Part shown: positions 53,769 to 62,983 of the stretch, one piece after another | How the letters are laid out: the number at the start of each line of letters is the position of its first letter | How positions within the stretch are numbered: position 1 is the first letter of the stretch | NCBI GenBank assembly: GCA_965203255.1 | Contig: OZ241882.1 | Location: 1,364,001 to 1,428,000, forward strand | Length of the DNA: 64,000 nucleotides | DNA from: JAPOUP01 sp965203255 | Lineage (GTDB): Bacteria > Pseudomonadota > Alphaproteobacteria > Rhodobacterales > Rhodobacteraceae | Direction of reading: 5' to 3' | Translations under genes and position numbers: made by a program | The notes under the pieces: model-generated | The model's database searches: none | The model's input: the letters and a program-made list of their open reading frames with translations, nothing else | What the model was told of the DNA's origin: nothing

Positions 53769-56663
53769 TTACGCTGCCCAGATTTTGCAGAGAGTGCATT
53801 TGCTCTCCTGCATCTGAGTGACCGAGTCATAGCCATAGGTCTGTGCGGTGTTGCTGCTTTCCCCCAAGACGTAGGGGTCGGCCCCATCAGGATACTTACC
53901 GCGCAGGTCCGCGCCTTCGAAATGGCCTCCGAAGTGGAAAGGCATGAAGACGACGCCTTCGCCCACCCTTCTTGTAACCATGGCCATCACCTTGACCTTC
54001 GCGCCTTCGGCGCCTTCCAGCCAAACCTGTGAACCGTCCCGAATGCCGATGTCATTGGCATCCCTGGGGTTTATCTCGACAAACATATCCTGTTGCAGTT
54101 CAGCGAGCCACGGGTTGGAACGGCTTTCATCACCACCACCCTCGTATTCGACCAGACGACCAGACGTGAGGATCAACGGATAATCCTTGGAAAAGTCGTC
54201 CTTCTGGATCGATGCATACATCGTCGGAAGGCGGTAGAACTTGCGGTCCTCGTAAGTCGGATAGTCCGCCACAAGATCCCGCCGGTTCGTGTAGAGCGGC
54301 TCGCGGTGCAATGGCACCGGATCGGGGAAGGTCCAGACAACCGCACGGGCTTTCGCGTTCCCGAACGGGGCGCAGCCATGCTTGATGGCGACACGCTGGA
54401 TACCGCCCGATAGGTCGGTTTTCCAGTTGGTCTTGGGGCCTGCCACCGCGTCAATTGCAGCGCGCTCCTCATCGGTCAGATCTCCGTCCCACCCAAGGTC
54501 CATCAGCATCTGCATGGTGAACTCGGGATAGCCGTCCTGGATTTCCGAACCAGGGTTGAACACGCCTTCGGCCAGCAGGTTGTCGCCGTCCCTTTCCACA
54601 CCGAATCTGGCGCGGAAGCACAGGCCACCGTCGGCCACCGGCTTGGACATGTCGTAGAGGTTCGGTGTACCGGGATGGTTCATCTCAGGCGTGCCCCAGC
54701 AAGGCCATGGCATGCCATAGAAGTCCCCGTCAGCCGGACCACCGACGGCCCTCAGCGTTGTCCTGTCGAACGTGTGCTGGTTGGCCATGTGCAACTTGAT
54801 CCGCTCCGGGCTTTGCCCGGTGTAGCCAACCGTCCACATGCCTGCGTTGAACTCGCGGGTCGTGTCCTCGACATTCGGGGTCACGCCGTCGTCTTCAATC
54901 GCGATGTTGCGGAAGAAGCGGTCGTGCCAGCCAAACTTCCGGGCAAAGAGACCGATGATCTCGTGATCAGACTTCGATTCGAAGAGCGGATCGACCACCT
55001 TCTCACGCCACTGTAGTGACCGGTTGGAGGCCGTGACGGAGCCGTGGGTTTCGAACTGCGTGCAAGCCGGCAGCAGGTACACCCCATCGGTCCGGTCGTG
55101 AAGAACCGCGGAAACTGTCGGATACGGGTCGATCACGACCAGCATATCCAGCATCTCCATTGCGGTCTTCATTTCCTTCATCCGCGTCTGTGAATTCGGC
55201 GCATGACCCCAGAGCACCATGGCGCGAACCCTATCCGGGTTGTCCGTGTTGTCAGGGTCTTCGAGCACGCCGTCGATCCAGCGACTGACCGGGATGCCGG
55301 TCAGGTTCATCAGGTTCTTTTCCTTGCCATCCGATCCCTTGACCGTGGCAAACTGGCCTTTCAGCCAGTCGAGATCCTCTCCCCAGACCCGCGCCCAGTG
55401 TGCCCAGGACCCAGCAGACAGCCCGTAATAGCCGGGCAGCGTATGGGACAGCACACCAAGGTCCGTGGCGCCCTGAACGTTATCGTGACCGCGGAAGATA
55501 TTGGTCCCGCCACCGGTGACGCCCATGTTGCCAAGCGCAAGCTGCAGCACGCAGTAAGCCCGCGTGTTGTTGTTGCCGTTTGTGTGCTGGGTGCCACCCA
55601 TACACCAAACCACGGTCCCTGGACGGTTGTTTGCCATTGTGAAGGCCACACGACGCAGTTGCGATCCGGGGGTGCCGGTCACGCGTTCAACCTCCTCTGG
55701 TGTCCACTTCGCCACCTCTTCACGAATCTGGTCCATTCCCCAGACCCGGGTGCGGATGAACTCCTTGTCTTCCCATCCGTTCTCGAAAATGTGCCAGAGG
55801 ATACCCCAGATGAGCGCAACGTCCGTTCCGGGACGGAAGCGGACATATTCGTCAGCATGCGCGGCTGTGCGGGTGAAACGCGGGTCGCAGACGATCAAAG
55901 GAGCGTTGTTCCGTTCCTTCGCACGCAGGACGTGCAGAAGCGAAACCGGATGCGCCTCGGCCGGGTTGCCGCCGATGATGAAAATGGCACGGGAATTGTG
56001 GATGTCATTGTAGCTGTTGGTCATGGCGCCGTAGCCCCAAGTGTTCGCAACACCTGCAACCGTGGTGGAGTGGCAAATCCGCGCCTGATGATCGACGTTG
56101 TTGGTGCCCCAGTAAGCAGCGAACTTGCGGAACAGGTAGGCCTGTTCGTTGCTGTGCTTGGCCGAACCCAACCAGTAGACACTGTCCGGTCCGCTTTCGT
56201 CCCGGATTTTCATCATGCCATCGCCGATCTCGTTGATGGCCTGTTCCCAGGAGATGCGAACCCACTCGCCGTTCTCTTTCTTCATCGGGTACTTCAGGCG
56301 CCGCTCGCCGTGGGCGTGTTCACGGACACTGGCCCCCTTGGCGCAATGGGCTCCAAGGTTGAAAGGACTGTCCCATCCGGGTTCCTGGCCAGTCCAGACG
56401 CCGTTCTGCACTTCGGCGATCACCGAGCAGCCGACCGAGCAGTGCGTGCAAACCGACTTGCGCAGTTCAACCGCACCGGAGCCGGTCGCGGCCTCGGCTC
56501 TGGTCACCGATCCGCCAGTTGCGGCGATGGCCGTCAGTCCGCCGACCGCCAGGCCTGAATTTCGAAGAAAAGCGCGCCGGTCGACAGATGTCCCGGCGAC
56601 TTGGTTCAGGATACCAGTCCGCTGGGAGCGTCGCGCAATCCCGTTGGTCTTTTTCCTCAGCAT
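53769..56663 (-). CDS. fdhA: formate dehydrogenase catalytic subunit (alpha), Tat-exported
   Basis: A 964-aa molybdopterin oxidoreductase. Tat signal VDRRAFLRNSGLAVGGLTAI (residues about 28-47), [4Fe-4S] site CTHCSVGCSVIA...GAHCAKGAS, and the active site QARICHSTTVAG with Cys197 ligating Mo/W, where other members have selenocysteine, followed by His. Later blocks include GGNPAEAHPVS, CMGGTQHTNGNNN and the C-terminal cofactor-binding part with LTSGRLVEYEGGG. It oxidises formate to CO2 in the periplasm. A ribosome-binding site AAGGGAG supports the ATG. It is intact and typical in length for this cytochrome-linked type. Confidence 0.93.
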   Translation of the reverse strand: MLRKKTNGIARRSQRTGILNQVAGTSVDRRAFLRNSGLAVGGLTAIAATGGSVTRAEAATGSGAVELRKSVCTHCSVGCSVIAEVQNGVWTGQEPGWDSPFNLGAHCAKGASVREHAHGERRLKYPMKKENGEWVRISWEQAINEIGDGMMKIRDESGPDSVYWLGSAKHSNEQAYLFRKFAAYWGTNNVDHQARICHSTTVAGVANTWGYGAMTNSYNDIHNSRAIFIIGGNPAEAHPVSLLHVLRAKERNNAPLIVCDPRFTRTAAHADEYVRFRPGTDVALIWGILWHIFENGWEDKEFIRTRVWGMDQIREEVAKWTPEEVERVTGTPGSQLRRVAFTMANNRPGTVVWCMGGTQHTNGNNNTRAYCVLQLALGNMGVTGGGTNIFRGHDNVQGATDLGVLSHTLPGYYGLSAGSWAHWARVWGEDLDWLKGQFATVKGSDGKEKNLMNLTGIPVSRWIDGVLEDPDNTDNPDRVRAMVLWGHAPNSQTRMKEMKTAMEMLDMLVVIDPYPTVSAVLHDRTDGVYLLPACTQFETHGSVTASNRSLQWREKVVDPLFESKSDHEIIGLFARKFGWHDRFFRNIAIEDDGVTPNVEDTTREFNAGMWTVGYTGQSPERIKLHMANQHTFDRTTLRAVGGPADGDFYGMPWPCWGTPEMNHPGTPNLYDMSKPVADGGLCFRARFGVERDGDNLLAEGVFNPGSEIQDGYPEFTMQMLMDLGWDGDLTDEERAAIDAVAGPKTNWKTDLSGGIQRVAIKHGCAPFGNAKARAVVWTFPDPVPLHREPLYTNRRDLVADYPTYEDRKFYRLPTMYASIQKDDFSKDYPLILTSGRLVEYEGGGDESRSNPWLAELQQDMFVEINPRDANDIGIRDGSQVWLEGAEGAKVKVMAMVTRRVGEGVVFMPFHFGGHFEGADLRGKYPDGADPYVLGESSNTAQTYGYDSVTQMQESKCTLCKIWAA

Positions 56664-56778
56664 GTCATTCTCCCTTGCTAGCTACGGGCAGTCCCGCATG
56701 CGTGCTGGGTTGATTCCGAATGCGCCGGCCGGTGGGCGTCACGCAACCGATGGCCGGGCAACGATGGCAGGTCCGATC

Positions 56779-56967
56779 CTAGAACCGGGCGCTGTCGTAG
56801 TAAGCGCGGGTATGCGCGGTGTCCTGAAGCCTGTCTGACGACAGGTCAGGCACAGCGGCTTCGGCCGACGAACCGGAAGCGACGGCTACCGCCACTACCG
56901 GCGCACCGGTTCCCGCCAGTTTCAGAAAATCCCGACGGCTGGTGCCCTCTTCGGGTGCCTTGGTCAT
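56779..56967 (-). CDS. formate-dehydrogenase-associated Tat-signal mini-protein
   Basis: A 62-aa protein made almost wholly of a Tat signal: SRRDFLKLAGTGAPVVAVAVA, quoted as SRRDFLKLAG, then a short tail ending TRAYYDSARF. Such formate dehydrogenase region Tat-target proteins sit just upstream of fdhA and probably assist export or assembly. ATG 56967 is chosen with AAGGAGG upstream; the open frame runs far beyond but only this part fits the family. Confidence 0.8.
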   Translation of the reverse strand: MTKAPEEGTSRRDFLKLAGTGAPVVAVAVASGSSAEAAVPDLSSDRLQDTAHTRAYYDSARF

Positions 56968-57025
56968 ACGAGAGTCCTCCTTCCTTTCCTTATGGCGATC
57001 ATTCGCCAGGTCAATGATCAGCACC

Positions 57026-57634
57026 TCATGCAGCGCTGAGACGAAATCCTTCGGTTTCAACTTCCATGAACAGCCGCCCGAGTTTCCCGACGGCCGCATA
57101 GAGCACAGAGTTCCTCGCCGCCTCGAGATCAGCAAAGAAATGGCGGGCCCATGGAGCGATGTGCCGGTTGAAAAAGGTCCGCTGTATACCCAACGGTGCC
57201 GGGGCCCCGAACCGCCCGACAATCAGCGCCCCCATCACCTCCATCAGCGACGCGACATTGTCTTCAGGTTCGAACACGTTTTCCGACCGCGCGATGCCAT
57301 GCGACGCCAAGTCGTTCCGCAGCAGCGCCAGCGGCTTTTCGTTGAGAAAGCCTGTCATGTAGTAGCTGGCGTAGGGTAACAGTTCACCCCGCCCAAGACC
57401 GATGAACAGCTTGTTGAATTCCGATGACACGCCATTGGGTTTGGATCGCTCCGCTATGGAGGAAAGAACGCGGATGGCCCGACCGATTTCGGTATCATCA
57501 CCGGATAATCCAGCAGTCTGATCGAGAAGCAACTGGTCGGGAGGACGGGCAAGGATCAAACCAAGGTAATTATAGAGATCCGCACGAAGGCGGTCCTCAT
57601 CTGGCACAGACCTGGCTTTGCTCTTGCTACGCAT
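57026..57634 (-). CDS. TorD/DmsD-family maturation chaperone
   Basis: A 202-aa all-helical protein of the TorD family. It binds Tat signals of molybdoenzymes and keeps the apoenzyme ready for cofactor insertion. Features: RADLYNYLGLILARPP near the N-terminus, EFNKLFIGLGRGELLPYASYY (family block with the E-x-LF-G and PY motif, seen as LFIGLGRGELLPY) and RHIAPWARHFF (the P-W-x-x-F block near 160). It precedes the Tat mini-protein and fdhA in the operon. Confidence 0.88.
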   Translation of the reverse strand: MRSKSKARSVPDEDRLRADLYNYLGLILARPPDQLLLDQTAGLSGDDTEIGRAIRVLSSIAERSKPNGVSSEFNKLFIGLGRGELLPYASYYMTGFLNEKPLALLRNDLASHGIARSENVFEPEDNVASLMEVMGALIVGRFGAPAPLGIQRTFFNRHIAPWARHFFADLEAARNSVLYAAVGKLGRLFMEVETEGFRLSAA

Positions 57635-57661
57635 GAAGTTCTAGCTTCGGTGACCCGTTGG

Positions 57662-58288
57662 CTAACATTCCTCGTCGTAATGGTAGCTCATACGGCGCGG
57701 TTTAGAAGACCTATTTTCGTCGACTTCGGAAAAAACCTGCGGATTTGTTTCATTTTTTTCGAGATTCGGATCAATTTGTTCCTGAGTAAAATCATCGGAT
57801 ATTTCTTTTGTCCCGAATTCCGCCGAATCTTCATCCTTCTCCAATTCTTCTGATTCGTCCGCCACAAATTCCTCTTCATCCGCTTCAGCCGACGCCTGTT
57901 CAGCCATTGCCGCAACATGTCTGCTCATGCCCTGGCCTACCCGATAGGCGGTCTGTAGGTTCTCCATGACCGTCGCCGCATCGGTGAAGTCTTCGCCGTA
58001 TTCCAAGAGGCCGTCGAGATTTGCGAGCACGGGATTCGTCGTCCAAAGTCGGCGAAGTGCACGGATACGAAGGCGTTCAGGAACGGTTGTCTTCAGGAAG
58101 GCCGAGAAGTCATCGCCTTCAACCATGCTGTCCGGATCAGGTAATTCGAGCTCGCTCAGGATCTCGTCATCGGACTTTCTCTCGAGCCGCGCCTGCTCCT
58201 CGGCCTCCTCTGCGGCGATTCTCGCCCTTTGCTCAGCAGCTTCCTCGGCCCGAACGGCTGCCTTCCGACGCTCCCAGAATTCACTCAT
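57662..58288 (-). CDS. DUF3306-type protein
   Basis: A 208-aa acidic protein. The N-terminus (MSEFWERRKAAV) and the block LPDPDSMVEGDDFSAFL...VPERLRIRALRRLWTTNPVLANLDGL (seen as VPERLRIRALRRLW) mark DUF3306. A long, Glu/Asp-rich C-terminal tail is probably disordered. The start overlaps the DUF3305 gene stop by four bases. The pair is found next to formate dehydrogenase genes in many proteobacteria, with unknown function. Confidence 0.88.
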   Translation of the reverse strand: MSEFWERRKAAVRAEEAAEQRARIAAEEAEEQARLERKSDDEILSELELPDPDSMVEGDDFSAFLKTTVPERLRIRALRRLWTTNPVLANLDGLLEYGEDFTDAATVMENLQTAYRVGQGMSRHVAAMAEQASAEADEEEFVADESEELEKDEDSAEFGTKEISDDFTQEQIDPNLEKNETNPQVFSEVDENRSSKPRRMSYHYDEEC

Positions 58289-58845
58289 TGGAGGCGCCTT
58301 TTCGGGGCGCGGTAGACGTCCGCGTCCTGCCGTACACGCGCATCGCCGATGCCGTCTTCGATCACGTCGATGCGCTTTCTGTCCCGCTTGCGCTTTACGA
58401 ATTTCTCCTCGACGTGATGCTGGTCAACGAAGTCTCGCACCCAGGCGACAAGTCCCAATGGCATTGGCACTTTTTCCACGATCTCCTCGCCGCTGTCCGC
58501 GTAGTCCTGCGCTTCGTATGGCGATGCCGTTACCAGCAGAACGGATGGTCGGGCGTCATCGGAGACTTCTTCCTGGCGCAGCACGACGAAGACGCTTGGC
58601 TGCCCGTCCGAAAGCGCATTTCTGTATGCTTCGGTTTCCGCACCGTGAAGGTCCAGGGAAACGGTGGCCGCATGATATTCGATCCAATCGCCGTCCCGAC
58701 GCATTTCACGCCAGTCGGCCGGCCCTGCCCCCGGCAGGACCGCAATTGCCTTCCACGACCACTTCTTCCAGCGGGTGACTCCTGGTGCCCGTCGCAGCAC
58801 GATACCCAGCGGCAAAGCCTCATACTTCTCTGGATTGATGTACAT
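58285..58845 (-). CDS. DUF3305-type protein
   Basis: A 186-aa soluble protein beginning with LPLGIVLRRAPGVTRWKKWSWKAIAVLPG, seen as LGIVLRRAPGVTRWKKW, the DUF3305 hallmark. Later parts include ETEAYRNAL and the C-terminal WVRDFVDQHHVEEKFVKRKRD, a conserved basic end. It is the first gene of the minus-strand formate dehydrogenase operon, divergent from the Fe-S accessory gene across 131 bp. GGGGA precedes the ATG. Confidence 0.88.
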   Translation of the reverse strand: MYINPEKYEALPLGIVLRRAPGVTRWKKWSWKAIAVLPGAGPADWREMRRDGDWIEYHAATVSLDLHGAETEAYRNALSDGQPSVFVVLRQEEVSDDARPSVLLVTASPYEAQDYADSGEEIVEKVPMPLGLVAWVRDFVDQHHVEEKFVKRKRDRKRIDVIEDGIGDARVRQDADVYRAPKRRLQ

Positions 58846-58976
58846 TCGTCCCCGCCTGTTTCCCGTCCAGCGAACTGGAACACCGATTTGAGTTTACCTC
58901 CAAGACCAAACATGTCTAGTCTAGCCGAGGAACGTAAGTCCGGCACCCACAGATCTGTCGAGGATAGGGAACGAAC

Positions 58977-60926
58977 TTGGTCAATAGAATGGTCCTTTGC
59001 GACTGCGCGGACTCGCAGCGGATGAATCCTGCCAAAATCGAGGCCGCGACCGGGGTTGAGTGTTCTCCTGTTCATACCTCGCTCTGCACCGAACAGCTGG
59101 AAATCGCCGCAAAGGCGATTCAGGAGGGCGGCTGCACGGTCTGTTGCGGTCAGGAAATGCGGCTATTCGAAGAGCTTGCCGGAGAGTTGGAGGCGGAGGT
59201 TCCTGCATTCATCGATCTTCGGGACCGAGCCGGTTGGACCGATGACGACAATGATACCGGTCCCAAGATGGCGGCGCTCGTTGCAGAAGCCATCCTGCCA
59301 CCGGCGCCGACGAAGGCGGTCGACGTGGTATCCGAGGGCGTTTGCCTGATTGTCGGGAGTGGCGAAACCGCGTTTGACGCCGCCGAGCGTCTAGCGGACA
59401 CGCACGCGGTCACAGTCCTGCAGCTGGATGACAGCGACCCGCCCCCTATCCGCGAATTCGATGTGATCCGGGGGCGGATCGGGAAGGCGTCCGGAGCCTT
59501 GGGTGGATTTCAGCTTTCGTTCGATGGCTTCAGGAGAATCCAGCCCGGCGGACGCGGCGCCTGGCAATGGACCAACCCGCGGAATGGTGCCCATTCGGAA
59601 TGCGACATCATCCTTGATCTCAGCGGACAGGCGCCACTTTTTTCGGCCCACGAAAAGCGTGAAGGCTATTTGCGCGCCGATCCAGGCAGCGTAGCAGCCT
59701 GTAAGGATGCGGTGTTCGATGCCTCTAAACTTATCGGGACCTTCGAAAAGCCGCTCTTTACCCGTGTCGAGCCAATCCTCTGCGCCCATTCGCGAGCCAA
59801 CCAGGTGGGCTGTTCGCGTTGCCTCGACGCCTGCCCTACCGGAGCAATTGCACCAGAGGGTGAACATGTCACCATAGATCCGATGATCTGTGCGGGGTGC
59901 GGTGCCTGCTCTTCGCTGTGCCCATCCGGTGCGGTTTCATACGATGCACCACCGGTTGAGCACTCTTTCCGTCGAATTCAGACGCTGGCAAAGGCATTTC
60001 TCGAAGCCGGCGGAATCGGCCCGAGGCTTTTGGTTGTGGACGAACACGGTTCTGAGCTGATCAGGCTGTCAGCAAGGTATGGCAGGGGTCTGCCAGCAGA
60101 CGTCGTGCCGCTTGAGATGCCAGCGGTGGGTGCCTTCGGACATGCCGAGACGCTGGCGGCGCTAGCGGCGGGTTTCTCAAACGTGGCCATCGTTCCCGGA
60201 CCCGGAGCGGACAGATCCGTATTGAATCATGAGATCGCTCTGGCTGCCGCAATCTGTAGCGACTGCGTGACGCTGATCGACACTTCCGACGCGGACCATC
60301 TCTCGGATACGCTGTTCGATGCCGATATACCTTCTGCCCTGACGAAACCGGTCCGGCCTATCGGGACCCGTCGTCAGATCGCCCGGCAAGCAGCGAAGGC
60401 GCTGTGTTCGGACACTGCCGAACCGCTGCCTCTGCCTGATGGTGCCCCTTACGGAGCGATCCTGGTCAATTCGGACGCCTGTACTCTCTGTCTATCCTGC
60501 GTTTCGCTTTGTCCATCTGGCGCACTTGGCGACAATCCGGACTTGCCGCAGTTGCGGTTTCAGGAGGACGCCTGTCTACAATGCGGGCTATGTGCCAAAA
60601 TCTGCCCTGAAGACGCCATCACATTGGCACCACGCCTCAACCTTGGCGATGAGGCCTTGTCTCAGGTGATCCTGAATGAAGAAGAGCCATTTGCCTGCAT
60701 CGAGTGCGGCTGCCTGTTCGGATCAAAGTCCACCATCGACCGAATTACCGATAAGCTTTCCTCGCACTCAATGTACCAAAGAGAAGGTGCGCTGCGCATG
60801 ATTCAGATGTGTGACGATTGCCGGGTTAACGCCCAGTTCCTGAGCCAGGACAGTCCAATGGCTATGGGCGAGCGACCGCCGGTGCGCACCACTGACGACT
60901 ATCTGTCGAAACGTCGCGATCACTGA
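58977..60926 (+). CDS. polyferredoxin-type 4Fe-4S accessory protein of the formate dehydrogenase locus
   Basis: A 649-aa cytoplasmic protein with several ferredoxin sites: CSRCLDACPTGAI, CAGCGACSSLCPSGAV, CTLCLSCVSLCPSGAL and CLQCGLCAKICPEDAI, plus more Cys pairs at the N-terminus (CTVCCGQ) and at the C-terminus (CIECGCLFGS, CDDC). A non-cluster middle region separates the pairs. It probably supplies electrons or sulfur for enzyme maturation. The start is TTG 58977 with AGGGA upstream (ATG 58989 possible). Its stop overlaps the convergent cytochrome c gene by seven bases. Confidence 0.85.
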   Translation: MVNRMVLCDCADSQRMNPAKIEAATGVECSPVHTSLCTEQLEIAAKAIQEGGCTVCCGQEMRLFEELAGELEAEVPAFIDLRDRAGWTDDDNDTGPKMAALVAEAILPPAPTKAVDVVSEGVCLIVGSGETAFDAAERLADTHAVTVLQLDDSDPPPIREFDVIRGRIGKASGALGGFQLSFDGFRRIQPGGRGAWQWTNPRNGAHSECDIILDLSGQAPLFSAHEKREGYLRADPGSVAACKDAVFDASKLIGTFEKPLFTRVEPILCAHSRANQVGCSRCLDACPTGAIAPEGEHVTIDPMICAGCGACSSLCPSGAVSYDAPPVEHSFRRIQTLAKAFLEAGGIGPRLLVVDEHGSELIRLSARYGRGLPADVVPLEMPAVGAFGHAETLAALAAGFSNVAIVPGPGADRSVLNHEIALAAAICSDCVTLIDTSDADHLSDTLFDADIPSALTKPVRPIGTRRQIARQAAKALCSDTAEPLPLPDGAPYGAILVNSDACTLCLSCVSLCPSGALGDNPDLPQLRFQEDACLQCGLCAKICPEDAITLAPRLNLGDEALSQVILNEEEPFACIECGCLFGSKSTIDRITDKLSSHSMYQREGALRMIQMCDDCRVNAQFLSQDSPMAMGERPPVRTTDDYLSKRRDH

Positions 60927-61669
60927 TGTCTGACGGGAGCGCCAAGAGCTGCGGGTTCAATGCCTGCGACATAGGCCAGAATCGCGTCGATGTCATCCAG
61001 CGTCAGTTCCAGCGGTGCAATCGGCGAAGGACGATCTTCAGGGAAAGGATCCGTCACATCTTCGATCTGGGTGAAGGCCCCATGGGGTTTCAATTGATAG
61101 AAGCCGGCAAACCTTACATCCCAATCCTCGAAACCACGCAAGGCGAAGAACGACGGAGTCGAACCGATTCCGAGGCTTTCGTCACCTTTCGCGGTGACGT
61201 GGCAGCGGCCGCAATGAGCCCGGGAAACCTGCTTCCCACGCAATCTGTCACCGTCATAGACAACGTCATTGACGACCTCATTGTCTTCAATCGGCAATGC
61301 GAAGGGCTGGTTGCCATCAACCGTATATCCTGTAATCGCTCTTTGTCCTGTCACATCTGCCATCCATGCAACAAACCGAGCAACCCCCTTGTGTTCAGAC
61401 GCAAGAACCTCGATCGACCAAGTGCGGCCAACACCGGTAAAGACCGGCATTCCAGTATTGCCGATTGCGGCATCTGCCGGTTCTCCGGGCGAGACCACCT
61501 CAACCCGCACCTGGGTTTTCAACGCAAATCGCGGCAGCATGTACATCATCAAGCCGCTTTCGCTCACCGCATCCGGAACCGACAGTCGGAACAGCCGGTC
61601 GTTGGCGCTTGCGGCCGATACTACGCCTGTGAAGAGAAAAAAAGAGGCTGTGAATATTCTAATCACCAT
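60920..61669 (-). CDS. periplasmic binding-protein-like domain fused to cytochrome c
   Basis: A 249-aa exported protein with signal peptide 1-22 (FFLFTGVVSAASA). Residues 25-130 (RLFRLSVPDAVSESGLMMYMLPRFALKTQVRVEVV, seen as ESGLMMYMLPRFALKTQVRV) look like the first lobe of a molybdate/tungstate-type binding protein. Residues 135-245 are a cytochrome c with CGRCH (153-157). The mixture suggests a sensor or electron acceptor tied to the formate dehydrogenase. The ATG at 61669 starts the signal peptide; the open frame runs upstream into the divergent gap. Confidence 0.75.
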   Translation of the reverse strand: MVIRIFTASFFLFTGVVSAASANDRLFRLSVPDAVSESGLMMYMLPRFALKTQVRVEVVSPGEPADAAIGNTGMPVFTGVGRTWSIEVLASEHKGVARFVAWMADVTGQRAITGYTVDGNQPFALPIEDNEVVNDVVYDGDRLRGKQVSRAHCGRCHVTAKGDESLGIGSTPSFFALRGFEDWDVRFAGFYQLKPHGAFTQIEDVTDPFPEDRPSPIAPLELTLDDIDAILAYVAGIEPAALGAPVRHQ

Positions 61670-61723
61670 AGATAGATGTAAATGGACCGGATCGGACGAG
61701 TCAATGAAAAGGATCAGGAAACG

Positions 61724-61915
61724 ATGAGCGACACACTCAATATGTCGATGAGGAAATTCCTCAAGCAGGTCGGCGTGACCTCCCAGCAAGCAATCGAGGC
61801 AGCGCTTCGAGACAAGGGCGAGGTTGGCAGGAGCTATGCCGTCAAGGCTGTCATCACGATTGAGGAACTTGGCCTGGAGCACCAAGTGTCGGGCAGAATC
61901 GCAGGGAACGACTGA
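61724..61915 (+). CDS. DUF6494-type small protein
   Basis: A 63-aa protein with the conserved NMSMRKFLKQVGVTSQQAIE and LGLEHQVSGRI segments of the DUF6494 family. Function unknown; it is usually near formate dehydrogenase/Mrp genes. ATG 61724 follows GGATCAGGAAACG. The mrp gene starts three bases after its stop, so the two are one transcript. Confidence 0.82.
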   Translation: MSDTLNMSMRKFLKQVGVTSQQAIEAALRDKGEVGRSYAVKAVITIEELGLEHQVSGRIAGND

Positions 61916-61918
61916 ACA

Positions 61919-62983
61919 TTGGCGCTTTCGCGAGATACCGTGCTGGACACGCTGAAGTCGATCAGTGATCCCGTTACCGGCGACGATATCGTCGCAGCGG
62001 GGTTGGTGCGTGCGTTAGCGGTAGAGAATGACAGCATCCGTTTCATCATGGAAATCGATCCAAGACTGGCGCAAACGTATGAGCCCGTGCGTGCTGACGC
62101 CGAGGCGCGACTGAAGGCGCTTCCGGATGCCGTAAATGTGTCGATCCTCATGACCGCCCATTCCGAAAAGGCACCGCCAGATCTGAAACGCAGCGCGAGA
62201 CCGCAACCCAAAGGGCCGGAAAAGATTCCCGGTATCGATCGCATTCTTGCTGTTGCCTCCGGAAAGGGTGGAGTCGGAAAGTCGACCCTATCCGCAAATC
62301 TCGCCTGCGCTCTGGCCCAGGCAGGTCGCCGCGTTGGTCTGTTGGATGCGGATGTCTACGGGCCTTCCCAGCCACGCATGCTTGGCGTCTCGGGGCGTCC
62401 GTCCAGCCCGGATGGCAGGACCATTCTTCCGATGCGCAACCACGGCGTCACCATGATGTCGATCGGATTGATGACGACGGAAGGACAGGCTGTTGTCTGG
62501 CGAGGCCCGATGTTGATGGGTGCGTTGCAGCAGATGCTGACGCAGGTGCAGTGGGGTGCCCTTGACGTTCTCGTTGTGGACCTGCCGCCCGGCACGGGCG
62601 ACGTTCCGATGACGCTTGCGCAGAAAGCAGTTGTCGATGGAGCCATTGTCGTTTCCACCCCTCAGGACGTCGCGCTAATCGACGCTCGCAAGGGAGTTGA
62701 CATGTTCAACCAGCTGAAGGTGCCAATCCACGGGTTGGTCGAGAATATGTCGACCCATATCTGTTCGAATTGCGGACACGAAGAGCACACGTTCGGGCAC
62801 GGTGGAGTGGCGGCGGAGGCGGCGAAAATTGGCGTGCCACTTCTGGCGGAAATCCCACTGCATCTGGATATCCGAGTGGCCGGCGATGGCGGTGCACCTG
62901 TTGTCGTGACCAACCCTGATGGTCCGCAGGCTGCGGCATTCCAGCAAGTGGCAAGGGATCTTGTTACCTTGGGCGCTGCATGA
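61919..62983 (+). CDS. mrp: Mrp/NBP35-family Fe-S cluster carrier ATPase
   Basis: A 354-aa P-loop ATPase with an N-terminal MIP18/DUF59-like domain (residues 1-85, SISDPVTGDDIVAAG), SGKGGVGKST (114-123), DADVYGPSQPRML, DLPPGTGDVPMTLAQ and the CxxC pair in HICSNCGHEE that holds a bridging cluster. It delivers [4Fe-4S] clusters to apoproteins, here probably formate dehydrogenase. The start is TTG at 61919; it overlaps the next gene by four bases (ATGA). Confidence 0.93.
   Translation: MALSRDTVLDTLKSISDPVTGDDIVAAGLVRALAVENDSIRFIMEIDPRLAQTYEPVRADAEARLKALPDAVNVSILMTAHSEKAPPDLKRSARPQPKGPEKIPGIDRILAVASGKGGVGKSTLSANLACALAQAGRRVGLLDADVYGPSQPRMLGVSGRPSSPDGRTILPMRNHGVTMMSIGLMTTEGQAVVWRGPMLMGALQQMLTQVQWGALDVLVVDLPPGTGDVPMTLAQKAVVDGAIVVSTPQDVALIDARKGVDMFNQLKVPIHGLVENMSTHICSNCGHEEHTFGHGGVAAEAAKIGVPLLAEIPLHLDIRVAGDGGAPVVVTNPDGPQAAAFQQVARDLVTLGAA

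Noticed and set aside
56073..56075. Possible selenocysteine in the formate dehydrogenase active site
   Set aside because: The codon is TGC (Cys), not TGA, so no SECIS element is needed.
55203..56558. 451-aa plus-strand frame opposite fdhA
   Set aside because: Antisense of the well-supported catalytic subunit; no own ribosome-binding site or domain.
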